Below, piece by piece: positions 37,683-51,578 of a stretch of 64,000 nucleotides of DNA. Numbering within the stretch: position 1 is the first letter of the stretch; the number at the start of each line of letters is the position of its first letter. The DNA lies in contig CAJFCJ010000008.1 of the NCBI GenBank assembly GCA_904063045.1, forward strand, positions 186,001 through 250,000. Reading direction: 5' to 3'. This DNA comes from Dimorphilus gyrociliatus. Taxonomy: Eukaryota; Annelida; Polychaeta; Dinophilidae. The notes below the pieces were generated by a model. It did no database searches. It saw nothing but the letters and a program-made list of their open reading frames with translations, and had not been told where the DNA came from. The position numbers and the translations under genes are program-made.

Positions 37683-39048
37683 CTGTATTAAAGATAAAAA
37701 GAATACTAATATATTTAACAACTATCAAGCTTAATTGGGTATGCCTTAGTCTATTAGATTATAGATGGAGCATCAAATGCCTAAAAATCTAGCGAACTTT
37801 AAGCCGTAAAGAGAAAATTTATCTAGAAGTTTTGTGTCATCTCTTGATTACAAAGAATCCAACTATCTGTAATACTATGAAATAAATCTAATGTAAACAT
37901 TACAGCACTTGATCATTAGTTTTTTTTCTTTTTTTCTCTTCTCTCTCTCTCTGTTGCTCTCTCTGTTGCTCTCAATCCTTCTTTCTTTCTTTTCTCTCTC
38001 TTTGTCATACGTTCTAAATGCATGCATACCTCAAACACATAGGATTTTTGTGGCTTTTTTTTTAGTTGCAAAGATTAATTGAAGATGACATCTTCATTAA
38101 TAAATTTTTCTATATTTTGGAAAGTTTTACTAATTATCTTTTATTACGCAAAAGATCTAAGCAGCAGACGAAATATTAATATATTACACCATACGGTTAA
38201 ATTTATATATTGACATGCATAATGAATACTTTCACCATGTTTTGAATCGATATTGCACTTTAAGTATCGGTTTGCGAATGTCAGATTAAGCGCAAGAAAT
38301 GTATAGTAGATATTTTTAAAGATAAACGATAGATGGCAGCATACTCTTATGATATTCGTAACGGACACTTTGAAAGCGTATAATGTATAATAACCAAACA
38401 ATCGATGTTAAATAAAATAATTAGCTAAAAGCAGCTGATTTATAAATGAAGACTTTACACATCAGTCGCCATCGCAGTAATCTTAATACTTTAATATATG
38501 CAATTATATATATACACATATAACATCATCGCCTAAACATATGTACGCATCTAATAAATACAAAGTAATTGAGGAACTCTGTGTGACTGTACACAAATTA
38601 TATTTAAATATACGTTTGCGCCTTTTCTTTCACAACTTCAGTACAACTAGGGAGTGGACATCTATTTTTCACAAATAAGAAGATTATGCTGTTTTTATAA
38701 GCTGTAGTTTTATAAGTATAAAATACCTTTGATTTATTTAGCTATAAGTATAGTCTTAGCTAAAAGAATGGGTATTGTATGCTTAGAGTAAACTCTATAT
38801 TGGATATTTGGCATGATCATTATGGAATTTATTCCCTGGGTAGATAGCCTTCCTGTCAGGTATATAATAATTCATATAATTCGGTATCAAATCGAAATCG
38901 GCTCACGAAGAACTAAATGATTCACCTGTACATTTCATGAAAGACTGTGGAAAATTGTCTTGAAAAACACTTCCTGTTTGTTCCTATCCCCTAAGCTAGT
39001 CCCATAATTATTCCATATAACTTAATTAAATGTACATGAGAAAAATAT

Positions 39049-39078
39049 ATACAGTATATATATACTAATATACTGTAT
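39049..39078. repeat. Short A+T inverted repeat with ATACAGTATA arms
   Basis: Arms ATACAGTATA (39049-39058) and TATACTGTAT (39069-39078) are exact reverse complements around a 10-nt loop. A related hairpin lies at 45385. Confidence 0.7.
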
Positions 39079-39939
39079 ATATATATATATAACTATATGT
39101 ATAAACACATCAATATATATGTCAGCATGTGTACTGTGGAAATTAATATATAGATACTTTTGAACTTTTACACACAAGGAAAGCGTATAAAGGCATAAAT
39201 TCATAAATAAAAGAAAACTACAATATTTATAATAAAATACTCATGTACCAAATGTGCGTATGTATTCATGTGATTTTTTGTCTGAAACAGATGTTATTTA
39301 CAGATAATGCGTACTTAAACAACGTTTACCTATTTTAAACTATTCGTGAGAGTACTACAAAATTTTATGGTAAATAGAAAAGTGTCTTCTTTTATTTTAC
39401 TCTACTTTTCTCTTTACTTTCTAATGACCCCATTTCTATGAAAAAAAATAGAACTAACTCCAAAAGAATCTTCTTATTTTGGTATGGTATGATATGACTA
39501 AAGGCTAAACACGGTTTAGAGTCTGTTATACGATCGTTTTCCATTAAAGAAACAGTTATAAAATGCAAACAGTTGCCTATAGAAGTGAATATCGAAAGTT
39601 ATTTGTTGATATAAAGTCCAAGACAATTGCCAAGGGGTTACTGTATATAATTTGCTTATTTAACTATGCAAATTACAATCCTAATCCCTAGATTTTTATC
39701 CTTTCAAAGAGGAAATTTCCTATTTTAAAGTTGGAAATCTGAAAACGAATCGTCAATTCCTATAGGCATTTTTCATAGACAAGTATCTTCTCTTTGAATC
39801 TCTTTTAATGAATTAATTTTATAAGTATTGATGTTTTTTTATCCAAAGTTCCGATTTTACGCCAAAAAAATTTCTATCAAGTACTAAATTACAAGAAATA
39901 ACTTTTTGGAATAGAGCATGTTTTATCTAAGATAGAAAG

Positions 39940-39958
39940 AGAGAGAGAGAGAGAGAGA
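39940..39958. repeat. (GA)n microsatellite
   Basis: A GA dinucleotide run followed by purine-rich sequence. Confidence 0.8.
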
Positions 39959-40416
39959 AAGGAAGAAGGGGAATGGGAGTGGCGGGAAAGAATTGGGATA
40001 TGGGGAAAGATAGTGTACACTGATGAAAAATGAAAGAATATATACTCTAATTTAACTTTATGGTACCTGTTTAAAAGGTTCTTTTACTTTTACGAGTTTA
40101 ACATATATCTAAATTGTGTCAAAATAAATTAAATAACGAGCTTTTTCTCTTGTAATTAATTTAATAAAGAGAATTAAAGTAGTATTTACACTCAATTTAT
40201 GATCATGATCACTGCAGAAAAATAAAGAGAGGATTTATGGTTAGATGTCCGTGCAGATAATTAAAGATTACTTTACGGTTAATAAATTTTATATAGAATC
40301 AAAGAGTAAGAGAGTAAATGGACGAATAAAGTTTTTTTTAAGGCTAAATGAAACAAACTGATATGACTTTATGTAAAATTCAGTATAAAAAGATCGATGA
40401 ACTTGGGTAGTGCAAA

Positions 40417-40419
<3 letters not shown>

Positions 40420-40449
<30 letters not shown>
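40420..40449. repeat. (CT)n microsatellite
   Basis: About fifteen CT units at the start of a longer pyrimidine-rich stretch reaching about 40630. The open frame over it is low-complexity and not a gene. Confidence 0.9.
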
Positions 40450-40450
<1 letters not shown>

Positions 40451-42090
40451 TTCGCTCTCTCGTTCTATCTAACAGTCTTTAAATATCTAAATATTTCCTT
40501 CTCTATTTCTCTTTCTTTTCCTCCTTCTTTCTTCCTTTCTGTCATTCACTCAATCATATTCTTATTTTCGCTTTCTTTTCCTACTTACAAAAATATTTTT
40601 CTCTTTCTCACTCTATTTCCGGTAGATTTTTCTTTCAGTATACTTAAAACAATAAGAAGGTAAAGGATAAATGTCAACACAAGCTTAGCCGCTAATATTA
40701 TAGTCCTGTTATTTTTTTTGGACAAACTTCGACTTCCAGCATTGGAACGAAGAGAAGACGGGATAAAAGACAATCAATACTTTGTTCGTCCAACTATATC
40801 AGATAAACAATATAATTTGCTCGCATAAAAAAATGTAAAGTCTGTCAATAATCAATGCATTATAGACTCGATTATACATCGTCTCTGTTTATTATTAGGC
40901 CTGTTAGAAAGAAAAAGGGAGGAGTTTGAAAGATAAAGACTAGTGGAAATGAAGTAGAACTACGGTTCCTTCTCTTTTCCTTTTTCCTTTCGAAACCAAA
41001 TTTGACGCATACGTATAACTCGTTATATTTGCCTTTCGGCTAAAACCGGATAAGGAATGACTAGACAGTAAAAAATTCCTTTTTTCTTGTCTTCGATCGT
41101 AAACTGGCGCATGCGTATATCTAGTTTAAGTCTACTAAAACAGTGCATGTGTCCGGTCTACTACGACTCCATAACATGTCAGTAAATAAATTACTCAATC
41201 GGACCTACTTTACTCGGACAGCTATTTTTTATTACGAACCTCTTTTCTTCTTCAAACTATAATTCCTTTTACTTCAAGTACATAATGATGTCCAACTAAT
41301 CACATTCCGCTTATTGGGCCTATATTAATACTAGAAGAGTGAAAGAGAGAAAGAAAGAAATGAAAGAAGTATTTAAAAAATAAAGGGAAAAGAAAGGTTT
41401 TGTAGTCCAATTTCTTATATATTCTATTCATTATAAAATAAGTCTTTTCGAATCCAAAATTGGATAGATTATAATCTATACTCAAATCCTGAAAAGCGGT
41501 TTGTAAGTTCATTTCGCACTCGAAAGTTTCACGTTGCCTCCATTAAACACTCTAATTGTCTGTCACATGCGACAGCGTATTTTTCATAGGTGATAAACTA
41601 GTCATGGAGTATTTCACTGTTGCTTCATCTCCTTCTCCGTACTCTCTAGTACTTTTGCTCACTCAACGTCTCTTTACCCTTCCCTACTCTATCCCTCTCT
41701 CTCTCTCTTTTCTTGTCGTTGTTATTCATTGTAGTTTTTTTCACTTCAGCTCTTCCACACTTGCTTTTAGCTTTCTTTTCCCCTTTCTTCTTATTTTCAT
41801 TAGGGAAGATTGCGGAGCGATAAACGACCCATATAAATGTGGCGTTCGTATAGATTAATTTAAATGGATTGTAGGCGTAAGCCAGCAGTCGCTTTTAAAC
41901 GTGATCAAGTAGGTACAGCGTCTACGATTACATCGCTTCCCCTTCCCGATTGTTATAAAGGAGTCGTACGCATGCGCACTAAAGTTTGATTTAAAAGTAA
42001 GAATCCGGTGTCAAACTGTCATTAACAAATATAAATATACTGCATTATACACGTATGTATATACACACAAGCCGGTCTATTTAGACGAAT

Positions 42091-42112
42091 ATATATATAT
42101 ATATATATATTT
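42091..42112. repeat. (AT)n microsatellite
   Basis: A simple AT run in non-coding sequence. Confidence 0.8.
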
Positions 42113-44883
42113 GCTATCCGGTTTCGATCCGACGCTATACATGATAGACGGTAGGAACCTTTGGCCTATGATCAATAGATTAAGAGCGAATATAGTACAT
42201 CTTATAGTAGTTCAATAGGGAAGAATATAATTAAGAATAGACAATGCCCTTTACTCTTTAAGCCGATCGAATAAAATAAATATAAAGGCAAAATATAGAC
42301 ACTAGCTCCGAGCGTTCATAAAAAGAGTCCACATGAAAAATATATCCGTCGGAATTATAATAAAACACTGTAGAAACAATCAATAGAAAAAAACTTTACC
42401 ATTCTTTTCGCCAAACACTCCGTGTTTCGTGAAATAGGAATGTAACCTTTTTAATTTTCCTCGTAACATCCGAATTTCTTTCTAAAGTGATCAATGAAAG
42501 GAAGACAAACGAGCCTCAAACGGACAATGCATCATTGTAGACTTTCAATCCTGACGCGTTTATATTTAATAAATTTATTCCTAAGGTTTTGATAAAAAAA
42601 AAAAGCACAAAATAATCTTTTTCAACAAGTTTCTCTTTAAACGAAAATAACGCCGCCGTCTATAAAGCTGAATGTGTAATAACATAGGACAAGTACAGCA
42701 AGTGGGGGGCGACACCTGTTGGTCGATTCTCTCAATGAATTTATGATGAAAGTCTATGCTGAATGTCAATTAAGCGCCATAGGCTATTTATTTTTAGCGG
42801 GAAAAAATATGAGACGAAAAACTGGTAAAAATAAATCAGAGTTACGGGTCATAACGCAGTCGTTTCAGGTCAGTTAGGCCTACACAATCTGCATTATTGC
42901 GGAGCGAACAGCGTGACGACGGCAATTTTTTGCGGTTCTTACAGCAATTTAAGCAATAAAGACAGGGAAAAAAGAATCTGAGAAGAGACAGGAAAAGGCG
43001 GCATCTGGCATTTTGTGGCTTGAGTGATTAGCAAGCAAGAAAGGAGCATCTTGTCCTTTTACATAATCTCTACGTTAGTTATTTATAACCTTTATATAGG
43101 CTTTCTATTCTCTTCTCTTCCGATTATGATTAGGATTTTGATATTGTATTGAATTTTAAAAAATTGTCTTTCCCACTTTTCTATTTTCAATTCTAATTTG
43201 CGAATTTCCAATTCTATTCTTTTCGGTGGTTAGATATTTATCGCTATGGACGAATGATTTTTAAACAGATGCAAAATTTCTCATTGATATAAGATAACTA
43301 TATACACCTCTGTCCAATTTTCCTCCTCTCCTTCTTTTTAACTGTTTTCAGCCTACTCCTTCCCTTTTCTTTCCTTCACAGTATCTTCAAGCAACAAGCC
43401 TATACTCTTTTCTTATACGTTAATAGCCGATGAAGTGTCAGATTTAATTACTAAACACTTTCTTTACAGATTACTTGATATTTGTGTTGGAATATTTGTT
43501 CAATGATTACTTAAGGTCGAAAATTTCGCTCCCTTTCTATGATATCTTAGTCGTGCTATTGGAGGAAATCGAGTTAAGGACTGCAGATAAGTTTTTTCAA
43601 TTTGAAAAATGAGATGAAGCAAAGCAATGAACCAAAGAAACTAGATACAATTTTTATCAGCTTGCATTAAAATGGAGGTAACAGTAAAGAAGTAATATAA
43701 AAGGAATGTAAAGTAACTTTTTAAAGAAAAAGGCAATGTGTATATATAAATAACAAATTAAGAAAAACTACCAAAATTTTAAGAAAACCTGATTTAATTT
43801 CGTCAACATCGAACACTAGCATCTTTTCATCTTGTATTCTCTAATTTTCAATTGAATATTTAATAATTTAATCAAACTAACTCCTGATAAGAATATTAGG
43901 TGAATTTAAAGGGGAAAAAGAGCATATAGTTTTAAAACATAGACTCTGCAAAGGGGACAAGAAAGTAAATTCTCTATGCTCACTGGTGGAATAGATAGTA
44001 ATGGCTAGGAATTGAAAAACAAAAAAGAAAAATTATCCGCTTCTCTTTAGTCATTTTGTCGGCATTGAGTTCAATTTCAAAGAAACTTAGTGAAAACTTA
44101 ATTAGCTTAAGTAAAAATAGACTGATGGGAAATGTTAATATTATTAAATTGCACACTTTAGATCTACTTTACAGCTTTTCTATTAAAGGATATTATTTTA
44201 AATAATTGTTAACATATCATATCATTTAGGAAAGGTCAAAGGACAACTTCAGAAGAAACGCCCCATGGATTAAACAGAAAAACAGCGGAAGTTTCAGTAA
44301 AAGGATGAAAAGAAAATCTGAAGCAAAGAAACAAAGGCGAGCTGGTGTGGAAGAGCAAAATTGGTAAAACTAAGAGACAATCGCAGCTCCTAGAGGCCTA
44401 CTCTCACAAGAGTTTCTGACGCCTAAATGCTCTCTCTGTTCTCCCTTTACTCTTACTTACATAAATAGACTTTTAAGAGGGGAAGGGAATCGGCTTTCTA
44501 TTCTCCGAAAACGGAGTGTATCGAACGTTTTTTTCCTTCTCTCTGGCTCTAATTACCTTCTCTTAAGCATTTACGACAAGGAAACTAAGTTAGCGGCTTG
44601 AAGCGGGAGCGAATTAACGAGGACACTGTAGTAGTCAACACGGAGAAATTCGCATGGGAACCGTGTAGTCAACGTCCTCATTTCCTCTCCTGTCGGTTCC
44701 ACAAAGCAGAAATCTTTTCTGCTTCACGTATCTGATAATGGCATCTTTTCATCAATTGGGCCGGCTGGTCAAGGAAAGGAAAGGTATATAGGAAAAGAGA
44801 AAGACAAGCGATTTTGCTTATACGATCGAAGCCTATCTTACACGACATTACTTCGAAAAGGAAATCCGTAGAAAGACATAAAG

Positions 44884-44909
44884 AAGTAGTAGTAGTAGTG
44901 GTAGTAGTA
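44884..44909. repeat. (AGT)n trinucleotide repeat
   Basis: AGT units with one GGT interruption in non-coding sequence; read on the other strand it gives a run of Thr codons. Confidence 0.8.
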
Positions 44910-45360
44910 CTAGAAGCCAACGTCTACAACAATCGATAAGGAATCCTCCGGAATTTTTAATTTTTGCCCATTTCTTATTGATCTATTTCTCCAGCTAATA
45001 ATTATACTTAGTAGAAAATAATGAGAAACAAATAATACTAAATATCCTTTTCGAATAGTAAAATCTCAACCACCAGGCTAAATATTGGAACAATTAGCCG
45101 GAAGAAAAGTGCGAAAGCTAGACTAGGTGAAACTGGAGAAAGAAACCTAATTATTTCCTTGAGATGTATTTTCCGAGTTTTTTCTCTTACTACCATCCAT
45201 TTATTCAGTTTTTTCTAGTGAAGCTCCCTCCTTCTAGGAAACCATTTGATATACCTCCCTCCGAAATTATTGAAATATAAGGTATATATGCAATATATAT
45301 CTAACAGTATGAGTATATTCTGACTCTCTATATATATACTTTTTACTGAAATAGTGTAAG

Positions 45361-45416
45361 ATATATATATATATATATATATATATACAGTATATACACT
45401 AATATATATACTGTAT
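45361..45416. repeat. (AT)n run ending in an ATACAGTATA hairpin
   Basis: An AT run of about 26 bp leads directly into arms ATACAGTATA (45385-45394) and TATACTGTAT (45407-45416) around a loop containing CACTAATATA, close to the loop of the hairpin at 39049. Confidence 0.7.
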
Positions 45417-46234
45417 ATAGACTGTATAATATATTATTTTGTGTTTGATAACTGTTTTTTTTCACTCGGAATAGACTATTAATATTCCGGTTTAGCTTTA
45501 CAGTATTACAGTTTATTTGTCAGTATATTACCCGGTCACTATAATATTTCGCATGCGTCTGACGTGACACTTGTTTCTTTTGTCATGTCATCACTTGTAT
45601 GTTTTTACCTACTCGGTCCCATTTCAATTATGATTATTTCTTCTGTCATACTCATCTTTTACAAATTACCCAATAAATTCTAGATATAGTTTTCTTTCGT
45701 GAAAAACTAACTCTACGAAAAGAGAACACTCAGCTACCTTCTGAGTTTTCTATTTGAAATAAGTTAAAAAAGGTTCATTTACAAAAGTTTGATTTCTTCT
45801 GTTAGCCTTTTTTCCATTATAGTATTCTTACTTAAAAACAGCTAATCAGAAGACTTACAAATTGACGCCAACTACCACTATAAGAAAGAGAGAAGAAAAA
45901 GAGTAGCGCTATAGCGTTTAAAGGGTTCGTTTTAGACTTTAAAAAGTAATTCCCTATCATCCACTCTATTACCCTGGTAAAGAGACTTGTTTAAATTTAT
46001 ACCGTCTTATGGCAGATTAGAGATAAGTGTTTTAATACCTGAAAACAATTATTCTAACCTTATGAAGAAAACATGACTATATGTAAACATATCTGTGTAT
46101 TGGGAGATATTTACATTAGTCATCATTTTTTTATTTCTAATCGAAATATAGTAATTGGTTGCCTAATAATAGTATATAGCATATATAGCTATATTTACAT
46201 TGTTAGCATATATGTTATATAAATATAGAGTACA

Positions 46235-46330
46235 TATACATATAGAGAAAGACACAGAGTGAGAGAGATAGAGAGAGAGAGAAACATAGAGAGAGAGAGA
46301 CATAGAGAGAGACAGAGAAAAAAAAAGAGA
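46235..46330. repeat. GA-rich low-complexity tract
   Basis: GAGAGA and CATAGAGA units over about 95 bp. Confidence 0.75.
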
Positions 46331-49300
46331 GGAAAAAAGGCAGAATATCATGTCTTTGTTGCAGTCGTTAAATTATGTATGCGTATATAAATTACGAAAC
46401 ATAAACGTAAATCTAATTAAGGTATATTTTCAAAATTAAAAATTACTTTTGTCAATTTTTTATGTAAATTACAAGAAATTTTTTTTCGATATTTCTAGAA
46501 GCCAAAAAAATATTACAACGTAGGCTGAAGTAACGCCTAATGAAAGAGCGTCTTGTTATAAAAAGAGATTTTCCCTGTTATTGGCACCTTGGGCAGATTT
46601 AGCGGATCGTATTATGAGATATTGACAAGAAGATTCATATGCTGCTAAAAGCCATCTAGTAATCATTGTACGTGGATTCTTTGATTACGTAGTGCATGAT
46701 TGCACAAAACGGATTGAGATATCTCATCGGAAGGAAAAACAAGGGGGAAAAAATGCCATTCAAACAAGTTGCATAATTCATTATGTTCCACTTATCATTG
46801 ATTTCTTTATAGCGGTCCTTAAAGATGGATCTAGTTAATTCTGAGACGGATCGTACATATGGGAATTGTCATATAAAACAATGTAAGAATGAAGGAAAGT
46901 GAAAGGAAAAAAAGTAAAATATACAGTAAAAAGAATCTACAATTTATCAGAATCTCCTCCTCTTCCTCTACTTCTTCTTCTTCAATTTAATTGATTTTTT
47001 TATTATAAATAACACGAATAAAAAAAATATTTGTAAAAATAGAGATATTTATAAATATTTACTCCAAATATTCACGTATATATATATACATCAATGTTTA
47101 GAGTAAATAAATCTAAAAATATATATTTATCCATACCCATTTACGACTCACTTTAAAGCGTATAATCTTTAACTTAAAAAAAAACTACTTGTCTAAACTA
47201 TATAGCCATAAAGAATAAAAATCCTTTAGAATTGATTTTTGCAGTGATAATTATAAATTATTCATAATAGAATAAGTTGCTAATAATAGTGTAGCTACCT
47301 ACTGTTTTGAAAATTCTTTCCTGAGTGAAATTCCTTTTTTTTTTGTCTAAAAAGAGAATATATTTATTTATATCCTTTACAAAACTGCTATTATCAAACT
47401 TGTATACTTCTTTTAGGTTAATTTTTGAACAGGATGTATATAAAAATAAACCTAACAGTTCTATTTTAATGTAGAATAGGAATTTTTACAATATACTAAT
47501 GATTAAGATCTCTATTACGTTTCTTTCTCCCCGTTTCGCTCTATTTTCCCTACTCTCTTTTAGAATGATTAACAGGGATAAAAAGATTTTTGCTAATTAA
47601 AATATATTACCAATAAATTGATGAATAACAGTTAAAAATTACGTTAACAGACTTTCCATATAAGAGTTTATTAATATACTCTAGCAGAAATTCAGATAAT
47701 GTGATTATAGGTGTTATATCTGTATAGTCTTTTGTAGCAAATGTAGAAAAGCTTGCTTTGTATCATGAAAAATTAAACTATGAAATGTTACATTAACTAA
47801 GTTACGGCTGAACATTAATGTACATGAAGAGACAAAAATGCAACAGGAAGCTGTTTCCCCCATGGCTGTTTGTCGACCTTCTCTAGTCGAGGCAGGTTTG
47901 TCACTGATTTTTAATGAGAGTCACTCTTTTTTTTTCATTCGAAATTTAATGAGGAAGAAAAACGTTTTAAACTAAACACATAAAATACTAGACAGAGAAC
48001 CAACGAAAGCACCGGATGAATACGTCATACTATCATTTCATCTTCTTTTATCCTATTCTGTAACGCTTAATCTCATCTCCTGTCAGTCATTGTACCCACC
48101 GAATATATCTTGCTTTATAAATTTTAGCCTTACCATCGCTCTTTTCAATATTTTAACTTGTCAAATGCAACAAGGAATTTATCATTTGTAAATGAGTTTA
48201 AAAGGCTTTTACTGCTTTCTTGTCGGAAGGGAGAGAAACAGTGGGTGTTGGAATATAAAAGATTGCCTCAAAAAAGATAGCAGAGAAGAGTGAAGATAAA
48301 AAAATAAGCAATGAAAAATATTTCATAAAGCAGCTGCGCAACAGACCCTAGTTTTTCTTTCCGATCAATTTATTCAGTTGGAGACTGCAAATTGTCAACA
48401 GAATATTGACGAAAGCCGTTTTACTGTCGCGAAAGGAGTATATTCAAACTAGATGGCAGTGTTATCTGAGATGTTTTCTTCATGCTCTCATGCTCATCTT
48501 TTTATATTTAAAGATAACTGAATATAGGCGTCTGCACCCTTTGAACTCGACCTCAAACTTTCAATGAAAACATTTTTATCTTTTAGTAAATAGACTTTTT
48601 GCCAATTAAGTAACGCTAATCGCTAAGTTTTTTCGATCTGCATACGTTTTACTCAAATTGCACCTTCCTTCAATGGGTAATTCTATCATGCACAATCATG
48701 AAAAATGAACGTGAAGTGGTCAACAATTTACTCGGAAAATTCATTCATGGAAATGAATAACTCTGTAAATTCTTTGAAAGATTACAGGGGAAGTTAGATA
48801 TACTGTTGAGTTATGAAAAGAACCTATCACAATTGTCATATAGAGAGGGAAATTTTGATGATTTAGACCTTCAGGCGGTAGATGGCATAAATCATGATCA
48901 AGCAAGCAGAGAATCAAATGACACAAAGGAAACCGGCTCATTTTTTATTGTTAGACCATCTAGATTTTATTTACTTACATAAAAAATATTATAAAAGTAA
49001 GGAATAATTCGTGCAAGTTATTAGTTGCTCATTTTGAAATTCTCTTTAGTGGCTGATAAGTAATTACAATATTCCATTCCCATATGTTCACTTTAATACA
49101 TTAGCATGAATCTAAATGAATATGTATGGTAGAATGACACAGGGGACACAAAAAGCAAGACAGAGAGAAAGAGAGAGGGAGAAATCTGGGGGAAAAAGAG
49201 AGACAGGCAGATTAATATCTATAAGTAACTTATTCGTCTTTCCTCAAAAAATACATCTCTCAGGTGAATATCTTAATAAGAAGGATAAATAAATTTAGAC

Positions 49301-51431
49301 ACTTTATAGCTTCCTTAAAAGGTCATCGCTCTAATTATTCATCTACATATATACCTCGCTAGCAAATTCTTTTTGCCGCACATACAGATTATTCACTTGA
49401 GGATTGCCGGCTAAGGATTTTACCTAAAACTAATAAAACATTTCTTAGAAATGCTAGTAAATAACCTAAAAACCATTTCGGATCCTTACGTTGAAGCATT
49501 AACGGGTAAAAAGAGGAATAAAAAAGGAAGAAATAGAAAATTCCTTTACAAAAATTTGCTCATTCTTTCCCTAAAAACTTTGGATTAATGGAATAAACAT
49601 CAGAGAGTAGGACTAATGAGGGACAAACTCAAAGAAAATAACCGCTTAGATATCGGATTAGGAAAATGAAATGTCCTTCTTTTCATTTTGTCTTGGCATT
49701 AATATCGCCTTCAAATTCGTGTTGTGGATGATAGCAGAAAGATTAGAAAAATGGATCCGTTTCCTTTTTCACATCTTCAAATGGAGCCAGCGGCCTAAAG
49801 CTGTTATTAGTAGTCTCATCCCTAAGAGATTTGAGTAGGAAATGTCACCTGCCTCAAACGATTATTAGCCAATTAGTCTGAGATTTCTTTCGATAAAAAA
49901 ATGGTTCCTTTTAAGTCAACCCCTTTATCTTTCCTATTTTTCATGTTAAAAATAAATTACGACAACCAAGTAGCGAATAGTGCACAATTACCGCCAGAAA
50001 AATTTAATAGTTTTTTGGTTTTGTACTCATTTGCCTAATTGCGGGAAATTTTTCCCGATAACCTATTTCTCATTATTCAATTACGCTAATCCGTTCGTCA
50101 TATACACTTACGCCTCCTACGCATTACTGCTGTTATACGATTTTAAGTAGTTTTCTCTGCCTTTGACTTTCTTCTCTCGGAATTGGATTTTTGTTTGATC
50201 AATAGATGGCGTATCAGAGTGAAAGAATTTGCTCGTCAACTATCTCTTTGATTACGTCGACAAGAATGTTACAAAAATTGTAAAGTGAAACGAGCAAATA
50301 CTATACTGAGTGATTTTAGTTTTTATTATTCCTGTCCTTTAGTTCGTTACGCCCCTATGCCATTTTAGAGAGAGAGGGACGCTTAGACGAAATACTAACA
50401 TTTTGATTGTAGTTTTAAGGATGTAGAGGTCGCTTTTGTATATGTCTTTTAGCCACCTACTGTTTTTTTATGTTGTAATAAAATCTAGTGAAGAATTAAT
50501 AAGTTAAAGGACTGTAAATTAGGCTTACAGCATAACAAAACTGACTTTTACTTTAATCAACTTTAACACGTTGAAATATGCTCATCCGGGGACAAAGTAA
50601 AGGGCAAAAAGAAATGACACTGGATTTATCAACCCTCTCGGTAAACATGGCTAATCCCATGGGTAGTATTTCGCCTTGGAGCTTCGTTTCTCACCTAACC
50701 CACTTTCGTTACTATTCTAAATACAATGAATATCTAAAAGTTTATCCGGAGAGCTAAGACCTAATCTCAAAGTATACCAGGCCCATAGAGCTTTCCGAAA
50801 ACAATCATTTACGCCCAAGGACAAAACGAAAGATCAGAGAGAAAAATAAAGTTGCTTCTTAGTTAAATATCTATAACTATCATTCTTGCTTAAACGTTAA
50901 ATTATCAATTTAAATCATTATATTAATAATTTAAACAGTCTTTTAGTAAGATTTCATAACGCAATTTTTATTTAATTATGATAATTAAAACAAACTATTT
51001 ATTCGCTTTGAATTATTAGATAGAATAAATTTTACTGCTGACACTTTCTATATTCGCCTGCCATATAAAATTTCAATAAATTTTCCTTTAGCTAAGCTAA
51101 TTATTTAATCATGTCACTAGTTATTTGTCACTTGCTCAACGGCTTATAGCTCAAGATTTATACATGGGTGGGCCAGATGAAAAACTGCAGATGCATTCCT
51201 TACGTTCTACAAGTCACGTAAATTTTGTTCATAGGCTCCACGTAGAGAGAGAGAAACGTAAATATATAATTGTTAATAAAAGTATGTAATTTGACAATTT
51301 TTAACTTGATATCATTAAAAATGAAGGATGGTTTATTAACTAAAAATTGTATAGTTTTCTATGGAAAATATTACTTCCATTCTCGTTGTAAACCTACTCT
51401 CAATGTCATATAAACAAACGTGAAGACGATA

Positions 51432-51446
51432 GTCTCTCTCTCTCTC

Positions 51447-51481
<35 letters not shown>
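51432..51481. repeat. (CT)n then (AT)n compound microsatellite
   Basis: A CT run followed by an AT run, 98-147 bp before the lysyl oxidase-like start codon. Confidence 0.85.
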
Positions 51482-51484
<3 letters not shown>

Positions 51485-51578
51485 GCATATACATGTTCAG
51501 ATTTTAGTTGATCTGTTAAAATATATATGTGCTCCAGTCGGAAAGCATATTGAAAGCATTCGTACTAGACTGTATATT

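Larger units (their letters stand above)
36837..51578. other. Long non-coding region between KChIP and LOXL starts
   Basis: About 14.7 kb with no supported gene. It should hold the 5' UTR and promoter of KChIP (minus) and of the lysyl oxidase-like gene (plus), which are divergent. It contains many simple repeats, two related A+T hairpins (39049-39078, 45385-45416), two NRF1-like palindromes (41107-41116, 41968-41977), a third GCATGC palindrome next to a CRE-like half site (45550-45566), and one AGATGGCG (50204-50211). Patches near 41.8-42.0, 42.6-43.0 and 44.2-44.7 kb look less A+T-rich and could be conserved elements or non-coding exons. Open frames here are low-complexity or short. Confidence 0.5.

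Noticed and set aside
40397-40663. Ser/Leu/Phe-rich plus-strand frame
   Set aside because: It is the translation of a (CT)n repeat and pyrimidine tract. The frames at 26437-26676, 41556-41858 and 46163-46351 are similar.
42110-42140. tRNA B-box-like sequence on the minus strand (GGATCGAAAC)
   Set aside because: No matching A box, anticodon arm or acceptor stem could be placed around it.
44678-44920. Minus-strand 80-codon frame with a poly-Thr start
   Set aside because: The start is the AGT repeat; the remainder has no recognisable domain and no splice context.
48741-48941. Minus-strand 66-codon frame
   Set aside because: Short, motif-free and isolated in non-coding sequence.
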